A stretch of 64,000 nt of DNA from Rufibacter tibetensis (GTDB lineage Bacteria > Bacteroidota > Bacteroidia > Cytophagales > Hymenobacteraceae), in NCBI RefSeq assembly GCF_001310085.1, contig NZ_CP012643.1, forward strand, positions 1,643,001-1,707,000. The letters run 5' to 3'. Shown here piece after piece: positions 7,705 to 16,291 of the stretch. The position numbers and the translations under genes were made by a program. Every line of letters begins with the position of its first letter. Positions within the stretch are counted from its first letter, which is position 1. The notes below the pieces were generated by a model. The model was not told the origin of the DNA and made no database searches. It was given only the letters and a program-made list of their open reading frames with translations.

Positions 7705-9090
7705 ATGCCGCTACGTTACTCTCTCCATTTCTTGCGCTGTACCCTTGTGTTGCTCTCCATGGCGCTACTGTCGTTTTCGGCTTCGGCTAGGCAGAGTCGG
7801 GCAAAAATAGCGGCCGAGATTGAGCAGTCCATGCGCAGCAAATTGCTAAACGTGTGGTACCCTAGAAGCATAGATAAGCAATATGGAGGGTTCCTGAGTT
7901 CGTTCACGTATGACTGGCAGCCCACCGGCTCGCAGGACAAAATGATTGTGACCCAGGCGCGTCACACCTGGTCCAACGCCATTGCTTCCCAACTTTATCC
8001 TAAAGAAGCACATTACAAAACCGGCGCCCGGCATGGGTTCACATTCCTCAGAGATGTGCTCTGGGACAAACAACACGGTGGCTTTCACACACTGGTTAAC
8101 CGGCAAGGCCAGGTGATTCGCCGCGGTTTTGCCGAGAAAGAAGCCTATGGGAATGCCTTCGCCCTGTATGCCTTGTCGGCCTACTATAAAGCTACCGGTG
8201 ACAAAGAGGCATTGGCACTGGCGCAGGAAACGTTTCGGTGGTTAGAGAAGCACAGCCATGACCCGGTCCACAAAGGGTATTTCCAGCACCTGAAACTGGA
8301 CGGAACGCCCATTGTACGGTTTGACACCATCTCCTCCACATCAGATTTGGGCTACAAAGACCAGAATACGTCTATCCATTTACTGGAGGCTTTCACCGAA
8401 CTCTACCAGATCTGGCCCGACCCACTGGTGCGTGAACGGCTCCAAGAAATGCTTTTCCTCATCCGGGACAAAATCACTACACGGCAAGGGTACATGGTGC
8501 TGTTTTTCCAACCCGACTGGACGCCTGTCTCCTTCCGGGACACAGACCGGGAAACCATTCTGCGGCACCGCTACCTGGACCATGTTTCCTTCGGTCACGA
8601 TGTGGAGACCGCTTACCTTCTGCTGGAGGCGTCACATGTGTTGGGCTTGAAGAATGATACCACCACGTTGCGGGTAGCCAAACGGATGGTTGACCATTCC
8701 CTGCGCAATGGCTGGGATGCAGAGAAAGGCGGCTTTTACGAGGAAGGCTATTACTTCAAAGGAGACGCGAACCTCACCATCACCAAGGATGCTAAAAACT
8801 GGTGGTCCCAAGCCGAGGGGCTCAACACACTCCTCCTCATGGCCGATCTTTTCCCGAAAGACGAGATGCAGTATTACCAGAAATTCGAAACCCTCTGGCG
8901 TTATATTTCCACCTACCTGATTGACCAGGAACATGGCGGTTGGTACGCGGGCGGACTGGACAAAGAACCCAATCAGAAGACGGCCCTGAAAGGGCATATC
9001 TGGAAAGGCAACTACCACCAGCTCCGCGCCATGGCCAATTGCGTAGCGCGTTTAAAGCACGAAAACCATAAAACACCTCACAAACAATAA
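7705..9090 (+). CDS. Secreted AGE-family sugar 2-epimerase (mannobiose/cellobiose type)
   Basis: The 461-residue protein has a signal peptide (…LLSFSASA) and then an (alpha/alpha)6-barrel with motifs of N-acylglucosamine 2-epimerase relatives: DKQYGGFLSSFTYDW, RHTWSNA, HGGFHTLVNRQG, EKEAYGNAFALYALS, YLDHVSFGHDVETAYLL and the late GGWYAGGLDKEP with HIWKGNYHQLRAM. Family members of this length in Bacteroidota are cellobiose or mannobiose 2-epimerases that turn beta-1,4-mannobiose into mannosylglucose. The signal peptide argues for a periplasmic role, unusual for enzymes usually placed in the cytoplasm. The gene lies 16 bp before a GH26 mannanase, which supports a mannobiose substrate; that is an inference from context. 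Confidence 0.86.
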   Translation: MPLRYSLHFLRCTLVLLSMALLSFSASARQSRAKIAAEIEQSMRSKLLNVWYPRSIDKQYGGFLSSFTYDWQPTGSQDKMIVTQARHTWSNAIASQLYPKEAHYKTGARHGFTFLRDVLWDKQHGGFHTLVNRQGQVIRRGFAEKEAYGNAFALYALSAYYKATGDKEALALAQETFRWLEKHSHDPVHKGYFQHLKLDGTPIVRFDTISSTSDLGYKDQNTSIHLLEAFTELYQIWPDPLVRERLQEMLFLIRDKITTRQGYMVLFFQPDWTPVSFRDTDRETILRHRYLDHVSFGHDVETAYLLLEASHVLGLKNDTTTLRVAKRMVDHSLRNGWDAEKGGFYEEGYYFKGDANLTITKDAKNWWSQAEGLNTLLLMADLFPKDEMQYYQKFETLWRYISTYLIDQEHGGWYAGGLDKEPNQKTALKGHIWKGNYHQLRAMANCVARLKHENHKTPHKQ

Positions 9091-9106
9091 TAGCTACCCT
9101 ACCAGT

Positions 9107-10108
9107 ATGAGAAAAACCTTACTCTTTTCTTTCCTGATTCTCAGCCTGCAATGCTTGGGCCAGGGCTTTGCGCCGGTGAACCCGAATGCTACGCCCGAGG
9201 CTAAAAAGCTGCTTGCCTATTTGTACGAAATCAACGGCAAGCACCTCTTGTCTGGGCAGCATAACTACAATGAGACTCCTGATAAATTCTCAGCAATGGT
9301 GGTAGACCGTACCGGTAAACAACCCGCTATCTGGGGAACCGATTTCATTTGGCGGGGAGCCCAAGACTCGGGTCAGGAAATTGTAAAAGAAGCCATTCAA
9401 AAACACCAGCAAGGCCATATTGTAACGCTCATGTGGCACGCTGGTCGTCCCATTGACACGGCACCTTTCCGCTGGAAAGAAAGTATTCAGGGGGAACTTA
9501 CTGACCAGCAATGGAAAGAACTGACCACTCCCGGCACCGCGCTGCACAAAATTTGGCTAGCGCAGGTAGACCAAACCGCCGAGCACCTGAAGCAGCTGCA
9601 GGCCGCCAACGTACCCGTGCTCTGGCGACCTTACCATGAAATGAACGGCGTTTGGTTTTGGTGGGGCGATAAGAAGGGGAAAGACGGCTACCAGAAACTC
9701 TGGACCATGCTCTACGACCGCTACACCAATCACCACAAGCTCAACAACCTGCTCTGGGTCTGGAACGCCAACACCCCGCGTGACATCCCCAAAGACGAAG
9801 CCTTCGCCTACCACCTCTACTACCCCGGCGCTAAGTATGTGGATATTCTGGCCACCGATGTCTACAACTTCGATTATGAGCAAAAAGACTACAACGAGCT
9901 GCTGGCCCTGGCCAAAGGCAAACTGATCACCCTGGGCGAAGTAGGCGAACTTCCCAAAGCCGAGATCCTGCAGGTACAGCCCAAGTGGTCCTGGTTTATG
10001 GTATGGGCCAACTGGATTGAAACCCACAACACCCCGGAGCGGGTGAAAGAAGTCTATAACTTGCCCCAGACCTTGACCTTGGATGAACTAGCAGCTACTA
10101 AAAAGTAA
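9107..10108 (+). CDS. GH26 endo-beta-1,4-mannanase
   Basis: The 333-residue secreted enzyme has a signal peptide (MRKTLLFSFLILSLQCLG) and a GH26 barrel. The acid/base is E178 in WRPYHEMNGVWFWW and the nucleophile is E278 in LITLGEVG; HLLSGQHNY and MWHAGRP are further GH26 landmarks. It should cut internal beta-1,4-mannosidic bonds of mannan or glucomannan to oligosaccharides, mainly mannobiose. It has no carbohydrate-binding module. It forms a tight unit with the upstream epimerase (16-bp gap) and precedes a GH9 enzyme, so the set would suit glucomannan. Confidence 0.92.
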   Translation: MRKTLLFSFLILSLQCLGQGFAPVNPNATPEAKKLLAYLYEINGKHLLSGQHNYNETPDKFSAMVVDRTGKQPAIWGTDFIWRGAQDSGQEIVKEAIQKHQQGHIVTLMWHAGRPIDTAPFRWKESIQGELTDQQWKELTTPGTALHKIWLAQVDQTAEHLKQLQAANVPVLWRPYHEMNGVWFWWGDKKGKDGYQKLWTMLYDRYTNHHKLNNLLWVWNANTPRDIPKDEAFAYHLYYPGAKYVDILATDVYNFDYEQKDYNELLALAKGKLITLGEVGELPKAEILQVQPKWSWFMVWANWIETHNTPERVKEVYNLPQTLTLDELAATKK

Positions 10109-10187
10109 GCCTCGGGTAAAGGTAACAAGGGTTCTCTCTCTTGACGAGAATGAATACTTACGCCTTGGTGAAAGCCTGCGTTTACGC

Positions 10188-10217
10188 ACCAATTTTCAGA
10201 AAACAAACCCAAAACGA
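10188..10217 (+). repeat. Dispersed TAAAAC motif, copy before GH9
   Basis: The sequence AATTTTCAGAAAACAAACCC is followed by AAAACG and ends 15 bp before the GH9 start codon. It fits the dispersed motif consensus described in the findings. Confidence 0.4.
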
Positions 10218-10232
10218 ACCTTCTAAAAATCA

Positions 10233-12743
10233 ATGATCAAAAAACTTCTCAAAAGAGCCTCCTGCCTGACAGCTATGGCGGTGCTGGCCCTGCAAGCGCC
10301 CGATGATGCATTGGCCCAAGCAAACAACACAGGTAGCTTAAGACTAAACGAACTGGAATACCTGGAGATGCCGGGCCTGAACGTGATGCTGGCCCACGAC
10401 TTCTACCCCGAGAGCCACCAAGGTGGCGTAGGCATCATCCAGAACGGCCTACGCATTGGCACTAACGGAGATCTTCGCCTGGAGCCCACGCCCGGTCAAT
10501 GGCAACCGGTACCCAAAGTAGGTCCGCGCATGGTGGACAAAGCCACCCAGACCATCAGCGTGCGGATGCAATACCCAGACCCGGACAAAAACCGCAAAGG
10601 CTTTAACCCCATCATCTACCCCGACCTGAATTTCGCCTACGAGGTGAAGGTGCGGCCCGAGGGCAAGAACTTCCGGATCATTGTGGATTTAGACCAGCCC
10701 CTGCCTGATGCCTGGATTGGCAAGGTAGGGTTCAACTTCGAGCTGTTTCCGGGCATCTTGTTCGGGAAGAGCTATTACATGGACCAACAGTTCGGCATTT
10801 TTCCGCGGCAGTTGAACGGTCCTGGTTTTTACGATGCCTCTAAAGAATACCAGACCACCCCGCTGGCGACCGGTCAGCAGCTGACCATCGTGCCCGAAGA
10901 TCCTCGGCAGACGCTCACTATTCAGAACGTCACTGGTGAAGGGCTGCAGTTGATTGACGGCCGGGCGCAGCACAACAACGGTTGGTTTGTGGTAAGATCG
11001 TTGGTAAAGAAAGGTGCTTCAAAAGGGGCTGTTGAATGGCTTGTGTCGCCTAATGCCATCGTTGGATGGAAATATGATCCGGTGGTACAGATCTCGCAGG
11101 TGGGCTACCATCCTAAGCAGCAGAAAGTAGCCGTTATTGAACTAGACAAAACCGAAACGCAGCGCCATCCGGTGGCTTTGTACCGCATCAAGGAAACCGG
11201 TGGGTTGGAGAAAGTGCTGGAAACGCAGCCAAAAGAATGGGGCAAGTTCCTACGCTACCATTACCTGCAGTTTGACTTCACCAAGGTGGAGCAGCCGGGT
11301 ATGTACAAAGTGCAGTACGGCACCTATGAAACCAGTCCGTTCCAGATCAGCGACCAGGTGTACAAACGGCACGTGTGGCAGTCGGTGATTGAGACGTTTT
11401 TGCCGGTGCAGATGTGCCACATGCGCGTGAACGACCGCTACAAAGTCTGGCACGACGCCTGCCACCTAGATGATGCCCGCATGGCGCCCCTCAACCACAA
11501 CCATTTTGACGGCTATCTCTCCGGCCCCAGCACGTTAACCAAATTCCAACCGGGTGAGCACGTGCCTAACCTGGCCGTAGGTGGCTGGCACGATGCCGGC
11601 GACTATGACATGCGCGTGGAATCCTTGGCGGATGAGATCCGGATTTTATCGCTTGCTTTTGAGGAATTCAAAGTAAAATACGACAACACCAGCATCGACC
11701 AGAAACTGAAAATAGCTGAGCTGCACCGTCCTGACGGGAAGAACGATATCTTACAGCAAGTAGAACATGGTGCGCTTTCCATAGTGGCCGGTTACCGCAA
11801 CTTGGGCAGACTGTACCGCGGCATCATTGAGCCGTCGTTGCGCCAATACACCTTGCTGGGCGAAGCCTCTACCCAAACCGATGAAGTAGTATTTGACCAA
11901 GCCAAAGCACCTAACCCGCTCCCGGAGATTGGGCAGAAAGGCGCCCCGGATGACCGTTGGGTGTTCACCGAGGAAAACCCTGGCCGCGAACTGCAGGTCG
12001 CTTCCTGCCTGGCCGTTGCGTCACGGGCTTTGAAAGGCTACAATGATTCTCTATCTACCCACTGCCTGCAGATTGCCCAAGAACTGTGGGACCGCACCAA
12101 AGAGAAAGACAAGATGCAGCGCGTGAATGCCGCCGCCGAGTTGTTCCTTTCTACCAAGGACAAGAAGTACGCCAACTGGCTCGTAGACAACACGCAAGAC
12201 ATCACCAAAAACATCGGCCGCACGGGTTGGGTGATTGGCCGCACTTTGCCGCTCATCAAAGACAAAAAATACATAGCAGCGGTACTAGCGGCGGTGGCCA
12301 GCCACAAGAAAACCGTAGAAGAACAGGAAAAGAAGACACCGTACGGCATGCCGTATGAGCCAGACATCTGGGGCGCCGGTTGGGGCATCCAGAACTTCGG
12401 GGTACAGCAGTATTTCTTGCATGCCTCCTACCCCACCATCTTCCCGAAAACCTACATGCTGCACGCCATGAACTTCGTACTAGGCGTGCACCCGGGTTCC
12501 AATGTTTCTTCCTTCGCTTCAGGCGTGGGTGCCAAATCCCTGACTACCGCCTACGGCACCAACCGTGATGAGTGGTCGTACATTCCGGGCGGTGTAGGTT
12601 CCGGCACGGCCTTAATCCGCCCAGACTTCCCGGAGTTGCTGCACTGGCCGTACCTCTGGCAACAAACCGAATACGTGATCGGCGGCGGTTCCTCCGATTA
12701 CATGTTCCTGATTCTGGCCGCAGACCATTTGCTGAGCAAGTAA
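10233..12743 (+). CDS. GH9 glycosidase with N-terminal Ig-like domain
   Basis: The 836-residue protein has a signal peptide (…DDALAQ), a beta-rich N-terminal region of about 250 residues that I do not recognise, a CelD_N-type Ig-like domain (about residues 285-380, VVQISQVGYHP … SPFQISD) and a GH9 (alpha/alpha)6-barrel. Catalytic landmarks are GGWHDAGDYD near residue 450, which holds the water-activating Asp pair, and E811 in QQTEYVIGGGSSDYMF, the likely acid. GH9 enzymes cut beta-1,4-glucans by inversion; this one may be an endoglucanase, glucomannanase or exo-glucosaminidase-like relative. It follows the GH26 gene by 124 bp and ends the cluster at a strong terminator. Confidence 0.88.
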   Translation: MIKKLLKRASCLTAMAVLALQAPDDALAQANNTGSLRLNELEYLEMPGLNVMLAHDFYPESHQGGVGIIQNGLRIGTNGDLRLEPTPGQWQPVPKVGPRMVDKATQTISVRMQYPDPDKNRKGFNPIIYPDLNFAYEVKVRPEGKNFRIIVDLDQPLPDAWIGKVGFNFELFPGILFGKSYYMDQQFGIFPRQLNGPGFYDASKEYQTTPLATGQQLTIVPEDPRQTLTIQNVTGEGLQLIDGRAQHNNGWFVVRSLVKKGASKGAVEWLVSPNAIVGWKYDPVVQISQVGYHPKQQKVAVIELDKTETQRHPVALYRIKETGGLEKVLETQPKEWGKFLRYHYLQFDFTKVEQPGMYKVQYGTYETSPFQISDQVYKRHVWQSVIETFLPVQMCHMRVNDRYKVWHDACHLDDARMAPLNHNHFDGYLSGPSTLTKFQPGEHVPNLAVGGWHDAGDYDMRVESLADEIRILSLAFEEFKVKYDNTSIDQKLKIAELHRPDGKNDILQQVEHGALSIVAGYRNLGRLYRGIIEPSLRQYTLLGEASTQTDEVVFDQAKAPNPLPEIGQKGAPDDRWVFTEENPGRELQVASCLAVASRALKGYNDSLSTHCLQIAQELWDRTKEKDKMQRVNAAAELFLSTKDKKYANWLVDNTQDITKNIGRTGWVIGRTLPLIKDKKYIAAVLAAVASHKKTVEEQEKKTPYGMPYEPDIWGAGWGIQNFGVQQYFLHASYPTIFPKTYMLHAMNFVLGVHPGSNVSSFASGVGAKSLTTAYGTNRDEWSYIPGGVGSGTALIRPDFPELLHWPYLWQQTEYVIGGGSSDYMFLILAADHLLSK

Positions 12744-12759
12744 CCTTCACCTCATCCTA

Positions 12760-12804
12760 AAAACAGAAAAGCCCGGAGACACACCTTCGGGCTTTTCTGT
12801 TTTT
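12760..12804. terminator. Rho-independent terminator after GH9
   Basis: A 16-bp perfect stem (AAAACAGAAAAGCCCG at 12760-12775 with its complement at 12788-12803), a 12-nt loop and a T run close the glycosidase cluster. Confidence 0.88.
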
Positions 12805-13212
12805 GGGCTGGTTCTGAAAATACAAGCCCAAAACGCTACATCATTTGAAGCTCATCCTTCTAAATGATTATTGATAATTTAGCTTCGGTATAAAACCATT
12901 TTATTGCCATCTCTCTCCTCTACCACTCGCAAAGTTGTTTTGAATGCCTTTCAATAAAACTGGTGCAGAAACTACTTCGGGTTCTACTACTTACTTGTAG
13001 GTAATTCATAAAATATTAGGAATCAGTATCTTATTATTTATTTACAAAAAAGTATATTCAATAATAAATTCAAATCTGATAACCGAGACAGGAAAACTCA
13101 CCAACCCCATCAGCAGTTTTCCCGTCAGGCATTTTCCTTTGACTTATCCTAGTTTATACAGGCAATAGTAGAAAACTGCATTTTGAAAGAGTAGGCACTA
13201 AACCTTATCTGC
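12801..13212. other. AT-rich gap before the tandem family
   Basis: About 400 bp without a supported gene. A copy of the dispersed motif lies at 12801-12836 (GGGCTGGTTCTGAAAATA, then GCCCAAAACGC). The region from 12990 to 13080 is very AT-rich and probably holds the promoter of the small-protein array. I could not place a -33/-7 pair with confidence. Confidence 0.5.
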
Positions 13213-13656
13213 ATGAAAAAGATATTCCTTGCTTTGATCTTGCTTACTCTGGTTAATACTTGTTACAGCCAGACGCCTGTCCTACCTAATCAAGAAACCC
13301 CCAAAGGCACGAAAGAATATTACCTGCATAAAAGCAAAGCAAACAAGACCAGAGGCTTGATTCTCACCGCCGGAGGAGCTTTGCTTATAGGAACTGCTTT
13401 TTATATAGCTGTTGATGAGTCACTTGAGAGTTTAGGTACCTTGGGGCAGGACGAGTACGACAATACTATACCAGACATACTAGCCTACACAGGCTTAGGA
13501 GCAGTCATTGGGGGTACCATCTCCTTGATTTCCGCTAGCCACAAGAAAAAAAAAGCAAGGTCTTTAGCAATTATCCAACAACAGGTTCCCCTACCCTTAC
13601 AAGGAACTTCAATGACCAAAGCAGTACCAACAGTGGGTATAAAATTTCATTTTTAA
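13213..13656 (+). CDS. Small secreted two-helix protein, tandem family copy 1
   Basis: The 147-residue protein has a signal peptide ending CYSQ, a polar spacer with the KSK motif, a Gly-rich hydrophobic helix (GLILTAGGALLIG), an acidic loop with DNTIP, a second Gly-rich helix (GLGAVIGGTISLISA), a KKKKARS cluster, and a C-terminal AVPTVGIKFHF. The alternating final strand ending in Phe looks like an outer-membrane beta-signal although the protein has only helices besides it. It is the first of six tandem paralogues on the plus strand, sharing this order of parts. I do not recognise the family. Confidence 0.82.
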   Translation: MKKIFLALILLTLVNTCYSQTPVLPNQETPKGTKEYYLHKSKANKTRGLILTAGGALLIGTAFYIAVDESLESLGTLGQDEYDNTIPDILAYTGLGAVIGGTISLISASHKKKKARSLAIIQQQVPLPLQGTSMTKAVPTVGIKFHF

Positions 13657-13725
13657 AGTCTCAGCCTTGCAGCAAACAGCCTAAAACAGAGAAGACAAAA
13701 ACTACATTTTAAACCATTGAAGCTG

Positions 13726-14130
13726 ATGAAGACGAAAAGCCTCCTATTTCTACTGTTCCTGCTTTTGGTAAAAACCACCACCTTCAGCCAGGTAGCCCCT
13801 CCTCCTCCTGCCAAAGATTATGCAAAAAGAGCTACTTCTCTCACTACGGCAGGGGTGCTTTCCCTCATTGGGGGTGCTCTGTTAGGAGTGGCTAGTGCAG
13901 TTACGTTTGAGTTTGGAGTTACTGAGAAAGTTAACAACAACGATTCCGCCATACTGGGAGTGGCCAGTTTAAGCGCTCTGATAGGAGGTACTTGCCTGCT
14001 CATTGCGGGCAAACACAACCGAAAAAAAGCTAAGTCTATTAAGCTAAAACAGGGACAAACCTTCTTGCCAAACCAAGGGAGTTTGATGAGTAAGGCTGTC
14101 CCAACAATAGGTGTGCAAATAGCTTTTTGA
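13726..14130 (+). CDS. Small secreted two-helix protein, tandem family copy 2
   Basis: From the ATG at 13726 (the frame opens at a TTG at 13717) the protein has 134 residues. The signal peptide ends TFSQ, the spacer is Pro-rich (VAPPPPAKD) and shorter than in copy 1, and the KSK motif is lost. Helix 1 is GVLSLIGGALLGVASAV, helix 2 is SLSALIGGTCLLIAG, followed by RKKAKSI and the C-terminal KAVPTIGVQIAF. It is the most diverged copy in the loop (no DNT motif, but NNNDSA in its place). It lies 69 bp after copy 1. Confidence 0.8.
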   Translation: MKTKSLLFLLFLLLVKTTTFSQVAPPPPAKDYAKRATSLTTAGVLSLIGGALLGVASAVTFEFGVTEKVNNNDSAILGVASLSALIGGTCLLIAGKHNRKKAKSIKLKQGQTFLPNQGSLMSKAVPTIGVQIAF

Positions 14131-14185
14131 AACGGCATATGCTGATACCTGCTGAATGAAAAATGTAGCGCTAAACACAGTAGCC

Positions 14186-14632
14186 ATGAAAACGATCCTT
14201 CTTTCAATAGTACTTCTGCTTTTTTCAACAACTGCCTACTGCCAGGTAAAGCTCAACTCCACTACCCAAGATAGTCTCACTCCCTCCCAAGAACAACTGC
14301 TAGCCGAAAGTAAGAGCCAGAAGAGAACCGGGTTGATTCTATTAATGGGAGGTATTGGCTTAGTAATCGCCGGAGGCGCCACCTATGAACCTAATATCAA
14401 TGCTTTCGGGGCGGCTCAATTTGAGGAGAAGGATAACACACTTCCTGCAGTACTCGCAGTAGCTGGCCTATTTTCCATCATTGGAGGTGCGGTTCAACTA
14501 GTTACCGCGAAAGAAAGTAAGAAAAAGGCTTTATCTGTATTCATACATCCTGAAAGAGTACCTGTTCCTCACACAAAAGGGTATTTGACAACAGATGTAG
14601 CTCCAACAGTAGGCCTGCAGATTACTTTTTAA
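14186..14632 (+). CDS. Small secreted two-helix protein, tandem family copy 3
   Basis: The ATG at 14186 is chosen because it begins the M-K-x-I-L-L signal peptide shared by the family; the frame is open to 14156. The 148-residue product has a signal peptide ending AYCQ, a spacer with KSQKRTG, helix 1 GLILLMGGIGLVIAGGA, a loop with TYEPNIN and DNTLP, helix 2 AVAGLFSIIGGAVQLVTA, the KKKALS cluster and C-terminal TVGLQITF. It is closest to copy 4 (shared DSTTQ-like spacer and the ATYE loop). Confidence 0.8.
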   Translation: MKTILLSIVLLLFSTTAYCQVKLNSTTQDSLTPSQEQLLAESKSQKRTGLILLMGGIGLVIAGGATYEPNINAFGAAQFEEKDNTLPAVLAVAGLFSIIGGAVQLVTAKESKKKALSVFIHPERVPVPHTKGYLTTDVAPTVGLQITF

Positions 14633-14633
14633 A

Positions 14634-14702
14634 TTGGCAGAACCATGCTTATGCGAGTCAGTTCAAGCTAGAGTTGGTGATGTAAGAACTTAGCCCTAAA
14701 AG
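14634..14702 (+). repeat. Homologous intergenic spacer a
   Basis: This spacer between copies 3 and 4 aligns over nearly its full length with 15160-15228 between copies 4 and 5: both contain GCAGAAC, TATGCGAGTCA, a TTGGT block and AAGAACT before the start codon. Shared spacers indicate that gene plus spacer duplicated as one unit. Confidence 0.7.
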
Positions 14703-14711
14703 ATGAAAGCT

Positions 14712-15158
14712 ATGAAAATGATGTTACTCTCTCTTACTTTTTTCCTTTCAACAGCAGCTTCTTATAGCCAGGTAAAGACGGATAGCACTACCCAAGGCAT
14801 TTCTATTTCTTCTCAAAAACTCCTTTTAGATCAAAGTAAGTCTCAAAAGAAAGCTGGCAAGATTCTTTTTTGGGGAGGGATTGGCTTGCTGGTTACTGGA
14901 GTCGCTACCTATGAGGTTCCCTTTTATCCCTTGGGTCGCCCGGCTGTGGAAGAGGAGGTAGACAACACATTTCCCATAGTGTTGATGGTCACAGGTGTAC
15001 TCTCTTCAGTGATAGGCGTGGTTCAAATAACTGCTGCAAAACGTAGTAAGGCAAAGGCTTTGTCTATGGTCATCCACCAGAAAAGAATTTCTGTCATTCA
15101 ACAAGGTGCTTTCACGTCAAAGCCAGCTCCGGCACTAGGCCTACAGGTTACTTTCTGA
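14712..15158 (+). CDS. Small secreted two-helix protein, tandem family copy 4
   Basis: The ATG at 14712 lines up with the family start; an in-frame ATG at 14703 is possible. The 148-residue protein has a signal peptide ending SYSQ, the spacer VKTDSTTQ, KSQKKAG, helix 1 GKILFWGGIGLLVTGVA, a loop ATYEVPFYPLG with VDNTFP, helix 2 GVLSSVIGVVQITAA, the basic SKAKALS cluster and C-terminal ALGLQVTF. The high similarity to copy 3 in coding and non-coding parts marks a recent tandem duplication. Confidence 0.8.
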   Translation: MKMMLLSLTFFLSTAASYSQVKTDSTTQGISISSQKLLLDQSKSQKKAGKILFWGGIGLLVTGVATYEVPFYPLGRPAVEEEVDNTFPIVLMVTGVLSSVIGVVQITAAKRSKAKALSMVIHQKRISVIQQGAFTSKPAPALGLQVTF

Positions 15159-15159
15159 A

Positions 15160-15228
15160 TCAGCAGAACTACGCGTATGCGAGTCAACTCAGGTTAGAAT
15201 TGGTCATCAAAGAACTCAACCCCAAATG
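15160..15228 (+). repeat. Homologous intergenic spacer b
   Basis: The counterpart of the spacer at 14634-14702, with about three quarters of positions identical by eye and the same position relative to the flanking genes. Confidence 0.7.
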
Positions 15229-15237
15229 ATGAATGCC

Positions 15238-15651
15238 ATGAGAGCGATCTTTCTTTCCGTAGTACTTCTGAGTCTGTCAATAACTTCTTACAGCCAAGGC
15301 GTTGTAGAAAAAACATATTCTCAAGACTATTACTTACAAAAGAGTAAGTCTCAAAAGAAGGTTGGCTGGATTCTTACAGGAGGCGGTCTTGGTCTAGCAG
15401 TTGCCGGTTTCATTACAATGACGGCGCATAATCCCCTGTGGAATCCTAAGCAGCCCCAAACGACTATTGGATCTACCATGACAGTAGTGGGGTTAGCCTC
15501 CACGTTGGCAGGAGTGTTCCCCCTTATTTCTGCCGGATCTTATAAACGCAAAGCCAAGTCAGTAGTAATTGGACATACCTATACCTTACCTCAACCAGGG
15601 ACGGCAGTCACTAAAGCCGTTCCAGGGGTAAGCCTGCAGATTGCCTTTTGA
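15238..15651 (+). CDS. Small secreted two-helix protein, tandem family copy 5
   Basis: The ATG at 15238 matches the family start; ATGs at 15226 and 15229 also exist. The 137-residue product has a signal peptide ending SYSQ, a spacer with DYYLQKSKSQKKVG, helix 1 GWILTGGGLGLAVAGFI, a loop rich in N, W and P (AHNPLWNPKQPQ) without the DNT motif, helix 2 GLASTLAGVFPLISAG, KRKAKSV, and C-terminal GVSLQIAF. The KSKSQKK motif links it to copies 1 and 4. Confidence 0.8.
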   Translation: MRAIFLSVVLLSLSITSYSQGVVEKTYSQDYYLQKSKSQKKVGWILTGGGLGLAVAGFITMTAHNPLWNPKQPQTTIGSTMTVVGLASTLAGVFPLISAGSYKRKAKSVVIGHTYTLPQPGTAVTKAVPGVSLQIAF

Positions 15652-15723
15652 AGCGAATAGCGCAAGAAGGTTTCCAAGCAGGATCAAACTTTTTACTCCA
15701 ACAACTACACTGAGCCAATTCAT

Positions 15724-16164
15724 ATGAAAACAACTATCCTCTTCCTATTACTGGCATTGCTGGCTACTACCTCCTTCAGCCAGGTATACACCTCCCCCAC
15801 GCCCGTACGAGAGTCTACTTCCCTTTCAAAAGAAGAGTATCTAAAGAAAAGCAGAGACCAAAGAACTGCGGGCGTGATCTTACTAGTAGGAGGAGTAGGG
15901 CTACTGGGTGGTGGCTTTGTGTCATTTATAGGTGAAGCATTAGATGGAACTGGCGGCGGAGGAAGCAATGGCGGTCATTCAGGTTTATTTATTGGGGGTA
16001 GTGTTGTTTCGTTTGTTCTTGGAGGTGTCTGCCTTGTTTCTGCCAAACGCAATAAGAAGAATGCAATGTCCTTGACGGCTGGTCGTGCGCAATTTCCCCA
16101 GCTTACATCAAAGAATTTCCATACACAGTCAGTGCCAACGCTGGGCTTTAAAGTTTCTTTTTAA
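15724..16164 (+). CDS. Small secreted two-helix protein, tandem family copy 6
   Basis: The 146-residue protein has a signal peptide ending SFSQ, the spacer SLSKEEYLKKSRDQRTAG, helix 1 GVILLVGGVGLLGGGFV, an extended Gly-rich loop (DGTGGGGSNGGHSG), helix 2 GGSVVSFVLGGVCLVSA, KRNKKNAMS, and C-terminal TLGFKVSF. It is the last copy in the array. The next gene, an unrelated oxidoreductase, begins 127 bp later on the same strand. Confidence 0.8.
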   Translation: MKTTILFLLLALLATTSFSQVYTSPTPVRESTSLSKEEYLKKSRDQRTAGVILLVGGVGLLGGGFVSFIGEALDGTGGGGSNGGHSGLFIGGSVVSFVLGGVCLVSAKRNKKNAMSLTAGRAQFPQLTSKNFHTQSVPTLGFKVSF

Positions 16165-16291
16165 AGCGGAAACTCCTTCTATTGGCAACTACTAAGAGCC
16201 TTGAAACACACCGGTATGCCCGAACAAAACCGGAATGAGGCTGTTACGATAACACACCTCCGTTCAAAGGGAGAATCTATCTGCAGCCACC

